Positions 1 to 5,058 of a stretch of DNA of 9,072 nt are shown piece by piece. Where the stretch lies: NCBI GenBank assembly GCA_023440825.1, contig JAEXRL010000007.1:1-9072 (forward strand), in the 5' to 3' direction. The DNA is from Pseudomonadota bacterium (GTDB taxonomy: Bacteria; Pseudomonadota; Gammaproteobacteria; Burkholderiales; Burkholderiaceae_B). The notes beneath the pieces are model-generated. The model saw only the letters and a program-made list of their open reading frames with translations. It did no database searches and was not told where the DNA came from. The position numbers were made by a program, and so were the translations under genes. The first letter of the stretch is position 1. Every line of letters starts with the position of its first letter.

Positions 1-14
1 GGGTAGGGGGGGTA

Positions 15-58
15 CACTATATATTGTTGTGTATAGTATTATACCACTATATGTTGTG
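15..58. repeat. Degenerate direct repeat pair flanking the end of the HNH gene
   Basis: Read on the minus strand, CACAACATATAGTG (58-45) recurs as CACAACAATATATAGTG (31-15), the second copy carrying three extra bases, with centres about 28 bp apart. The second copy is also part of an imperfect inverted repeat (ACTATA at 16-21, TATAGT at 32-37). The pair brackets a consensus -10 hexamer. Repeats bracketing a promoter in front of the expected packaging genes would suit a regulator-binding site, but that is inference; the repeats themselves are visible. Confidence 0.45.
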
Positions 59-67
59 GCGTGAAAA
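38..67 (-). promoter_or_regulatory. Promoter-like site after the HNH gene
   Basis: On the minus strand there is a perfect TATAAT at 43-38, preceded by TGG (46-44), which makes an extended -10. A weak -35 candidate TTTTCA lies at 67-62 with an 18-bp spacer. It overlaps the HNH stop codon (TAG, 49-47) and would start RNA near position 31, heading out of the window towards whatever follows, by phage synteny probably the terminase genes. The weak -35 would suit an activator-dependent late promoter. An AT-rich context makes chance matches easier. Confidence 0.4.
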
Positions 68-427
68 ATCGACGGTACAAGTCATAGTTGCCAGTTCCTG
101 CCTGCTGATACGCCCACGTTCCGCCGCCTCGTGATGATAGCGGCAAAGCGTTATAAGGTTGTCGTTATCAAGCCTGCGGTCATAATCGACCTTTAGCGGT
201 ACAATATGATGCACAGACAGGTCCGTGCTGTTGATAACGCCTGCCGACAGGCACACCCTGCAGCAGTGACCGTCACGCTCAAGTATTTCATCGGCTTTTC
301 TGCGCCATATCTTGCGGTTGCGAAACCTGTCGGCTTCGCTGTCTCGTATTTTCTGTGTATACTTTATCCCGGCTGTGCATTCTCCGGGCTTGTGGATCTT
401 GCCACATCTCGAACAAGCTTTTAACAT
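47..427 (-). CDS. HNH endonuclease, first gene of the presumed packaging module
   Basis: The 126-residue product is a small HNH (beta-beta-alpha metal) nuclease. Such genes commonly sit directly before the terminase genes in siphoviruses and assist DNA packaging or cleavage. An N-terminal CSRC (C5, C8) with C17 probably binds zinc. The core has CCRVC (55-59), the HH pair at 73-74 in LSVHHIVPL, N90 in NDNLITLC, and C95 with H98/H99; H73/H74, N90 and H98/H99 form the expected HNH triad. I place the start at the ATG at 427 because CSRCGKIH is the usual beginning of these proteins. The open frame runs on to an ATG at 637, but that part crosses a terminator and RNA-like hairpins and does not look like protein. 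No clear ribosome site precedes 427, which is odd. It is separated from the early genes by the leader region. Confidence 0.85.
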   Translation of the reverse strand: MLKACSRCGKIHKPGECTAGIKYTQKIRDSEADRFRNRKIWRRKADEILERDGHCCRVCLSAGVINSTDLSVHHIVPLKVDYDRRLDNDNLITLCRYHHEAAERGRISRQELATMTCTVDFSRHNI

Positions 428-440
428 AAATTTAAGATAT

Positions 441-467
441 AAGAAAAGCACCCTTTGCAGAGTGCTT
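441..467 (-). terminator. Intrinsic terminator just before the HNH gene
   Basis: On the minus strand AAGCAC (467-462) pairs with GTGCTT (451-446). After one mismatch two more pairs (460-459 with 454-453) close a tetraloop. The stem runs straight into TTTTCTT. It lies 14 bases upstream of the HNH start, so it would cut off transcripts entering the late genes unless they are antiterminated or read through. The stem is only moderately GC-rich and the T-run is broken by one C, so termination could be partial. Confidence 0.65.
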
Positions 468-627
468 GAAGTATTCGTCACCGTCCGCACGAAAGAATCA
501 GAAGAGCGGACGGCTCGACTAAGAAAAAGGAGGTCCAATGGATACTCTTGTACGCATAATTGATAGAAAAGGTGACCTGGCGGCTTATTAGCCGCTCCTC
601 GGTCACTACGCTTTCGCTTCTTTTCTA
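441..627 (-). ncRNA. Candidate structured leader or small RNA between early and late genes
   Basis: A strong promoter (662-633) predicts an RNA start near 627-625, and the terminator ends it near 441, giving about 185 nt. Hairpin 1 is nested: GATAGAAAAG (629-620, probably trimmed by the true start) pairs with CTTTTCTATC (571-562), GTGACC (606-601) with GGTCAC (577-572), and GCGGCT (595-590) with AGCCGC (585-580) over an AATA loop. A small GC stem capped by a GAAA tetraloop (617-610) sits in the 5' internal loop. Hairpin 2 is GCCGTCCGC-type: CCGTCCGC (513-506) with GCGGACGG (488-481), loop of 17. Hairpin 3 is the terminator. The linker 536-522 is pyrimidine-rich, GGACCTCCTTTTTCT, and carries an anti-Shine-Dalgarno word. 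The minus-strand reading frame through it has no protein-like character. It could be a free small RNA, an antitermination leader for the late operon, or a dispersed repeat element; I recognise no named RNA family. Confidence 0.6.
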
Positions 628-632
628 TCGTA

Positions 633-662
633 ATCATATCACACTCTTTATGTGTATTTCAA
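633..662 (-). promoter_or_regulatory. Sigma-A type promoter for the leader RNA
   Basis: On the minus strand TTGAAA (662-657; five of six match TTGACA) is followed by an 18-bp spacer and TATGAT (638-633; five of six match TATAAT). TGA directly before the -10 gives an extended -10. This is the best promoter I can see in the window. The -35 overlaps the stop codon of the DUF1492-like gene, so it is the first initiation signal after the early operon ends. Initiation would fall at the foot of hairpin 1. Confidence 0.65.
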
Positions 663-1066
663 TGGTCAATTATTTTACTTACTTCCGAGAGTGCTCGCCC
701 GTGTAATCGGTACAACCATCTAAGCTCTATGTTCTGCATAACAGCTATCTGTTCCCATCGGTTACAGTTTATGTACCTTGCTGCCAGTATCAGCCTTAAC
801 CGCTCGTCAGATACCGCAGAAACAGTGCGCTCTATCTCAGCTTTAACACGGATAAGATTGTCTATCTCTGCATTTATCTCCTGCTCCAGTGTTGCAATTT
901 TTGCAACAGCCGTACCCACCTTGTCCGATACCCCGCTGCTGTGTCCTCCTCCGGATGACGGCGATATGTTGGTAGCGAGCTCCCGAAGCTGTCGTTGCTG
1001 ATCTATCTTTTGATTTATGCGTATGTTGATAAGGTGATAGCGTGATAGGTATTCTTTAGCGGTCAT
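659..1066 (-). CDS. DUF1492/ArpU-like phage transcriptional regulator
   Basis: The 135-residue product resembles the DUF1492 and ArpU/RinA groups of phage late-gene regulators. The N-terminal part is helical and charged, with a flexible Ser/Gly stretch near residues 35-46 and a long helix that could be coiled coil (about 50-82). The C-terminal part (about 85-128) reads as a sigma-70 region 4-like helix-turn-helix: an LRLILAARYIN helix, RWEQIAVMQNI, then LRWLYRLHGRAL as recognition helix. This is the usual pattern SWEEIA...YRLHGRAL of the family. I use the ATG at 1066, which has AAAAGGAG seven bases upstream; an earlier in-frame ATG at 1096 lies inside the upstream gene without such a site. 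It overlaps the preceding gene by 11 bp. As last gene of the early block, directly before a promoter-leader-terminator unit and the late genes, it is well placed to activate late transcription. Family assignment is by motif memory, not alignment. Confidence 0.72.
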   Translation of the reverse strand: MTAKEYLSRYHLINIRINQKIDQQRQLRELATNISPSSGGGHSSGVSDKVGTAVAKIATLEQEINAEIDNLIRVKAEIERTVSAVSDERLRLILAARYINCNRWEQIAVMQNIELRWLYRLHGRALSEVSKIIDH

Positions 1067-1391
1067 TTGGGTGCTCCTTTTCCTGCACTGCCTCATCGCA
1101 AAAATCTTTTGCAGGACAGGATTTGCAACATTCTGCTATCGGCTCTTCACAGTAAAATCCGCATTCTTTCACCAATGCAATTCTGTCTTTCGGATCTGAC
1201 CAGTCCATTTCTGTTTTTCCCTCAGCGTAATACTTGTCCATTTCAGGTGCTCGGCTGACTTCAATATCACAGAAATTTGCGTCCTCACAGCTGCTTGTGC
1301 ATAATGCGAGCGCTTTTGCTTTACCTCGTGTTTCGGCGAAAACAACTGCAGAAGCTGTTTCATATTTTTCGTTTACAATCCAGGCTTTCAT
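1056..1391 (-). CDS. Cysteine-rich phage protein of unknown function
   Basis: The protein has 111 residues, beginning MKAWIVNEKY, and I do not recognise a named domain, though it looks like a small conserved protein of clostridial phages. It has nine cysteines (31, 35, 41, 77, 81, 88, 89, 92, 98). They form two clusters, C31/C35/C41 and C77/C81 with CCxxC at 88-92 and C98, which suggests metal binding, probably zinc, or possibly an iron-sulfur site. There is no signal peptide or membrane segment, so it should be cytoplasmic. The start overlaps the previous stop as ATGA (1391-1388), with AAGGAGG six bases upstream, so translation is coupled to the DUF551 gene. Confidence 0.75.
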   Translation of the reverse strand: MKAWIVNEKYETASAVVFAETRGKAKALALCTSSCEDANFCDIEVSRAPEMDKYYAEGKTEMDWSDPKDRIALVKECGFYCEEPIAECCKSCPAKDFCDEAVQEKEHPNDR

Positions 1392-1867
1392 GTTTCCTCC
1401 TTAGGCGCTTCTGGAAGCGGCATCCAATGAGTAACCCGTGCACGTCCTCTATGGATAAAATGATCGATAGACCAATATCCTTTATCGATGTTTCGTATTC
1501 CTTTTTGTGACACAGTGCATACTAACACCTCTTCCTGATCCGGCGGAAGCTTGTCCTCCCACTTTATCCACTTTGGTATTACTTGCCCACAAAACAAGCA
1601 GGTTTCAGTTGCGGGTTTGCGTTTACTACTCGTTACCTGCTTACTTATCGGCGGTTTAGGAAACGGCATCCAAGCAATGACGACTTCACGACCGTTAAAT
1701 CTTCCATCTTTGCAAAACCCTTTTTTCTGCTTAAATTTTTCGGCCGTTTCAATAGCATATAAGTCTTGCTCTACACTGATTCTGCCTGTTTTTGTGTCAA
1801 GGATGGCGATGTGATTCCACGACTGTTTTTCAGGAAGTCTATCTTCCACGCTTATCCATTCACTCAT
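1388..1867 (-). CDS. Protein with two DUF551 units
   Basis: The 159-residue product carries two copies of the small DUF551 module, defined by a W-x-x-x-E/D-x-LP start and a W-MP-P end. Copy 1 spans about residues 4-73 (WISVEDRLPE to VIAWMPFPKPP). Copy 2 spans about 100-155 (WIKWEDKLPP to VTHWMPLPEAP). A basic linker with a lone CLFC (90-93) joins them. DUF551 proteins are frequent in phages and prophages, usually with one copy; their function is unknown. The start is an ATG overlapping the previous stop as ATGA (1867-1864), with AAGGAGG upstream. The two copies differ strongly, so the duplication is old or reflects fusion of two genes. Confidence 0.8.
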   Translation of the reverse strand: MSEWISVEDRLPEKQSWNHIAILDTKTGRISVEQDLYAIETAEKFKQKKGFCKDGRFNGREVVIAWMPFPKPPISKQVTSSKRKPATETCLFCGQVIPKWIKWEDKLPPDQEEVLVCTVSQKGIRNIDKGYWSIDHFIHRGRARVTHWMPLPEAPKEET

Positions 1868-2166
1868 ATTTTTCCTCCTTCAATTATTTCTTTCTTGATC
1901 ATAGCAAGATATGTATCGACAATTCCTTCCCATTCCGCAGACGTTTTGTCGATTTCTGCTTCTTTTGCAAATTCTTCAACTATCGGCTTTATGCAGTTCA
2001 GAAAAATATAAAACCGTACTACGCTTCCGAGTTTTATATTTTCTTGTATCTGCGCATCTAAAGATCCTTTCGGAAGCGTTATCAGCATATTTACTTCGTT
2101 TTCGGTCAAAAACTGATCAATAATTTTACCAAGCGTTTCGATGTTCAGCTTATCAAACTTTTCCAT
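1864..2166 (-). CDS. Hypothetical small phage protein
   Basis: The protein has 100 residues, is acidic and mostly helical by eye (MEKFDKLNIETLGKIIDQF at the start, VDTYLAMIKKEIIEGG at the end). It has a short hydrophobic patch (VVRFYIFLNCI, about 49-59) too short and too polar-flanked to be a confident membrane segment. I recognise no domain. The ATG at 2166 has GGAGG eight bases upstream, and that site lies inside the preceding micro-ORF. It ends in an ATGA overlap with the DUF551 gene. Conserved layout and good translation signals support a real gene. Confidence 0.7.
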   Translation of the reverse strand: MEKFDKLNIETLGKIIDQFLTENEVNMLITLPKGSLDAQIQENIKLGSVVRFYIFLNCIKPIVEEFAKEAEIDKTSAEWEGIVDTYLAMIKKEIIEGGKI

Positions 2167-2169
2167 CCT

Positions 2170-2235
2170 CTATACCTCCATAATCCGTATACCTGCGATC
2201 TCTTCGCCGCATATTTCGCAGTAATGTTTAATCAT
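2170..2235 (-). CDS. 21-residue micro-ORF with a CxxC motif
   Basis: The ATG at 2235 has AAAGGAG eight bases upstream, as good a ribosome site as any in the operon. It overlaps the end of the preceding gene by 8 bp. The frame encodes 21 residues beginning MIKHYCEICGEEIAG and stops with TAG at 2172-2170, three bases before the next ATG. YCEICGEEI is a typical first half of a small zinc ribbon, but the second CxxC is missing. It may be a true microprotein, a leader that couples translation of its neighbours, or the remnant of a longer zinc-ribbon gene. Confidence 0.45.
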   Translation of the reverse strand: MIKHYCEICGEEIAGIRIMEV

Positions 2236-2632
2236 TTAAATTTCTCCTTTCAAATCCTTCCTCGCCGGTCATCAGCTCGATACACCTCAGTGCAAGCATC
2301 AGCTTGACATCGTGATTTCTTGTGCTGTTGATCTCACATCTCAGCTCGTCCGACCTTCGTATATTCTCCTGGTATCCGACCTCTGCCTCGTGATTTTTCC
2401 GTGTTTTGTCTGCGTCCTTGCGATAATCACAAAGATATGCGTCCTTACGCTCTTTGCAAAGTCCCTTCGGAAGCTGACCACTGCGGTAGATACTGCCGAG
2501 CTGTGACAGCTTATCGAAGTATTTATACTCGGCAGGCGGAAAGTCGGTATAATCAAGCGTGTTTTCGTATGCCATATGCTCCAGCTTTTCAAATGTTGCC
2601 GGATCATTGAAATTTATCTTCTTCATAATCAT
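2228..2632 (-). CDS. Hypothetical phage protein
   Basis: The frame gives 134 residues from the ATG at 2632, or 132 from an ATG at 2626 (MKKINFNDPATFEKLEHMAY). I recognise no domain. It is soluble and highly charged, with a Tyr-rich middle (DYTDFPPAEYKYFDKL), then a Lys/Arg/Asp-rich helical part (about 60-105), and a C-terminal helix KLMLALRCIELMTGEEGF. Neither start has a clear ribosome site, unlike nearly all other genes here, and the candidate origin lies directly upstream. Translation may therefore be weak, or this gene may use a signal I do not see. Its last codons overlap the CxxC micro-ORF. Confidence 0.65.
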   Translation of the reverse strand: MIMKKINFNDPATFEKLEHMAYENTLDYTDFPPAEYKYFDKLSQLGSIYRSGQLPKGLCKERKDAYLCDYRKDADKTRKNHEAEVGYQENIRRSDELRCEINSTRNHDVKLMLALRCIELMTGEEGFERRNLND

Positions 2633-2645
2633 TCGGTGTAAGGTT

Positions 2646-2750
2646 GTGAAGGGTTTTGCCCGTTTTCCAACACCTTTTATATATATTTATTTTTTTCATT
2701 TTCCGTATGAAAGGTTAGAAAAACCCTTAAACCCTTCACCACCCTTCACC
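2646..2750. other. Candidate replication origin: repeats around an AT-rich core
   Basis: Between the primase-helicase gene and the next gene, the minus strand carries GGTGAAGGGT twice in exact tandem (2750-2741 and 2740-2731) and a degenerate third copy GTTTAAGGGT (2732-2723). The same word lies inverted at the far side, GTGAAGGGTTTT on the plus strand (2646-2657), giving a perfect 11-bp inverted repeat with 2739-2729. Between them lies an almost pure A/T stretch (about 2676-2700). Iterons next to an unwinding-prone segment, beside the initiator-type primase-helicase gene, is the classical layout of a phage or plasmid origin. Function is inferred from layout only. Confidence 0.5.
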
Positions 2751-2756
2751 CTCCTT

Positions 2757-5048
2757 TCAGCTTATAGCTATTCCGATGTAACAATTACCGTTTTTTGCTC
2801 GCACCTTAGGATACTTTTTCGACAATTCAACACCAAACTTCGTATTTGACATCTTATACTCGTTATTGTCATCGCACCACTGCGCATACGCCGCATAAAG
2901 CACGTTAGCCTGCGCATAGCAGTCCTTGCCCTCTGTGCACCTGTCTTCGACAAAAGCGGAGATAACATCCATCTCTCTGCGGTACTCCTTGACCATAGCG
3001 ACTACCGCCTTCGGCATATGCAGTCCCTCAGCCTGATACAGTACGCACCCCTCTACTGCCCAGCGGAAGATAGCGGGCAGCTCACGGCACAGCTTATATT
3101 TAAGACGTGGGTCTTTCTTTTCTTCGGGTATTTGTACAGTGAACGGTATCATATGCACTCTGCGCCAGATACCTGTGTCTGTGCCTCTGATTATCGGCTT
3201 ATGATTAGTTGCCATCCACAGTTTGAATTCGGGCTTGAACTCAAACTCATCGCCGTACAGCTTGCGGGCAGTAACTATATCATCGCCTGTAAGCTGCTTC
3301 AGCAGACCCTCGTTGATACGCACGCCCTCGTTAGGCTCTACAGACGTAACAAACCTTGCGCCTTTAAGACGTGCTATATCGCTGTTTATGGCACTGCTCT
3401 GATTACTGCGTACCATTATTGTTTCCGGCTGGATATTGCTTGCGTAGTCGCCCATAATTGCACGGATAATATCAAGAAACGTTGATTTACCGTTTCTGCC
3501 CGTGCCGAACAAGAAGAATACGCACTGCTCCGCCGTTGAGCCTGTCAGCGAATAGCCGACCGCCTTCTGAACATATCGTATAAGGTCCTTGTCGCCGCCG
3601 AATATCTCGTCAAGAAATTTCAGCCACTGCGGACAGTCGGCATTGCTCGTGTACTCCGCCGACGTGATACGGGTAAAATATGCTTCCGGCTTATGCTCAC
3701 TCAGCGTACCGCTTTTCAGGTCAAGAACACCGCTCGGAGTATTAAGCACCATCTTGTACTTATCCATCTGTGCCGGCACTATCGGAACGTGATGCTGTGC
3801 TTCCTTCAGCATTGCAGATTTCGATTTGTTGCTTCGGCTTGATTTCAGGTGTTTTTCAAAGCTCTTTGCCATATCTCCGCCGTCCTCAGCGTCCATCTGC
3901 TCATATGCCTTAGCCTCTGCCTTCATCGCAAGTACAGCCTTATCGGCTATGCGCTCTATTGTTCCGCTGTTGTCGTAGCACCACTTCCTGCCGTCATAAT
4001 ACAGCCAGCGCTTGTCTGTATAACTGTAGCGGATCTCCTTGCCGAATAAGTCTATAAGCCGTTCTGCGTTCCCTGTATCGTCAAACGTGTACAGCTTTAC
4101 AGGCTCGTCCTGTGCTGTATCGAGCTTTGCGTGTACAACAGAGCTTTCACCTGTGAACCTTGCCGTAAACTGCGGTGATTTCTGTGCCGGTTCGTATACC
4201 TTCTCACAGTCGGCTATGGCTTTTTGTATCGTTATTGCACCGTAGGTACTGCCCGACTGCCGTCTGTCCCATTTCTCACGCATAAGCCCCGACTGTCTGT
4301 ATATACAGTCCATCATATCCGCATCACACCTGCACCAGAACGCAAGCATATTACAAAGCGCCATATCAGCCTCAGACTGTGACACATATCCTGAATAATC
4401 GCCCTGCATAAGCGCATTGAAGCGTGGTGCGTTCTTTGCTTTTCCGGCGAGAGTTATAATATCATTTGCGGTTGCCGGAAGTGCCGGCACATAAGCACGG
4501 GGTACAGCGGAAGGCTCACGCCCTCCGCCTATGTACTTTTCGTGCAATGCCTTGATAGCCTCTGTGCATTCGTTTATATCCATATATTCGGCGCACGGAT
4601 TGCCCGTCATAACGAAAAATCTGCCTGTTTCGTACATTTCGACATTGCCTCGTCTGCGACCCTGCTTCGGCAGGTTTCCTTTGCAGATTATGTGAATGCC
4701 TTTGCCGGACTGCGACAGCTCGGTATATGACTGGAGTGTTGTTATAAATTCGGTGATAATGTTGTTTTCGCCGGTTTTGAATGCGGCTATCTCGTCACCC
4801 ACTCCGTCAATATCCACACCGAAATACTCGCAGTTTCCGAACATGAATCCGACACCTGCAAAACCTGCCGAAGCCGCTACAGCCGTATTGAAATCCGACC
4901 ATGTGGACGGATCGTTGGAGCGGGCAAGTTCGCCCGTATGAGGATTGATCGGAAGTTTTTTTATCTTACCGCCTGCCTCATCGGGTACAGCCTGCCAGCA
5001 CACCCAGTTTGAGAGCTTTTTAAGCTCATTGGGAATATATTCGTACAT
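2757..5048 (-). CDS. Bifunctional primase-polymerase and SF3 replicative helicase (D5/NrS-1 type)
   Basis: This 763-residue protein should prime and unwind phage DNA at the fork. The N-terminal archaeo-eukaryotic primase fold (about 1-170) shows FGVDIDG with catalytic D79 and D81, SGKGIHI with H119, and EMYE (137-140), matching the DxD, GxH and acidic motifs of NrS-1-like primase-polymerases. A helical linker domain of the NrS-1 type follows (about 217-285: QSEADMALCNML, RQSGLMREKW). Next come a D5_N-like region (about 320-480) and a superfamily 3 helicase. The helicase has Walker A GTGRNGKST at 515-523, a Walker B-like stretch ending in VEPNEG (570-575), sensor N615 in WMATNHKP, and an arginine-finger region WRR (628-630). 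I choose the ATG at 5048, ten bases after the DUF669 stop, with GGGGA upstream. An earlier in-frame ATG at 5117 lies inside DUF669. No DNA polymerase gene is present in the window. Confidence 0.9.
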   Translation of the reverse strand: MYEYIPNELKKLSNWVCWQAVPDEAGGKIKKLPINPHTGELARSNDPSTWSDFNTAVAASAGFAGVGFMFGNCEYFGVDIDGVGDEIAAFKTGENNIITEFITTLQSYTELSQSGKGIHIICKGNLPKQGRRRGNVEMYETGRFFVMTGNPCAEYMDINECTEAIKALHEKYIGGGREPSAVPRAYVPALPATANDIITLAGKAKNAPRFNALMQGDYSGYVSQSEADMALCNMLAFWCRCDADMMDCIYRQSGLMREKWDRRQSGSTYGAITIQKAIADCEKVYEPAQKSPQFTARFTGESSVVHAKLDTAQDEPVKLYTFDDTGNAERLIDLFGKEIRYSYTDKRWLYYDGRKWCYDNSGTIERIADKAVLAMKAEAKAYEQMDAEDGGDMAKSFEKHLKSSRSNKSKSAMLKEAQHHVPIVPAQMDKYKMVLNTPSGVLDLKSGTLSEHKPEAYFTRITSAEYTSNADCPQWLKFLDEIFGGDKDLIRYVQKAVGYSLTGSTAEQCVFFLFGTGRNGKSTFLDIIRAIMGDYASNIQPETIMVRSNQSSAINSDIARLKGARFVTSVEPNEGVRINEGLLKQLTGDDIVTARKLYGDEFEFKPEFKLWMATNHKPIIRGTDTGIWRRVHMIPFTVQIPEEKKDPRLKYKLCRELPAIFRWAVEGCVLYQAEGLHMPKAVVAMVKEYRREMDVISAFVEDRCTEGKDCYAQANVLYAAYAQWCDDNNEYKMSNTKFGVELSKKYPKVRAKNGNCYIGIAIS

Positions 5049-5058
5049 TATTTCCCCA

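Noticed and set aside
428..637. N-terminal extension of the HNH frame from an ATG at 637
   Set aside because: The extra 70 residues run through the promoter -10, two perfect hairpins and the terminator and have no protein-like conservation pattern; the family-typical start is at 427.
641..655. Small inverted repeat ACAC/GTGT in the spacer of the leader promoter
   Set aside because: Four base pairs with a seven-base loop is too little to call an operator or hairpin.
2604..2699. 31-codon minus-strand frame starting MKKINIYK in the gap after the primase
   Set aside because: It has only a weak ribosome site, crosses the AT-rich core and runs out of frame into the next gene; composition explains it.
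3018..3485. 155-codon plus-strand open frame inside the primase gene
   Set aside because: It is antisense to conserved helicase motifs, has no ribosome site and its translation has no recognisable domain, so it is a shadow.
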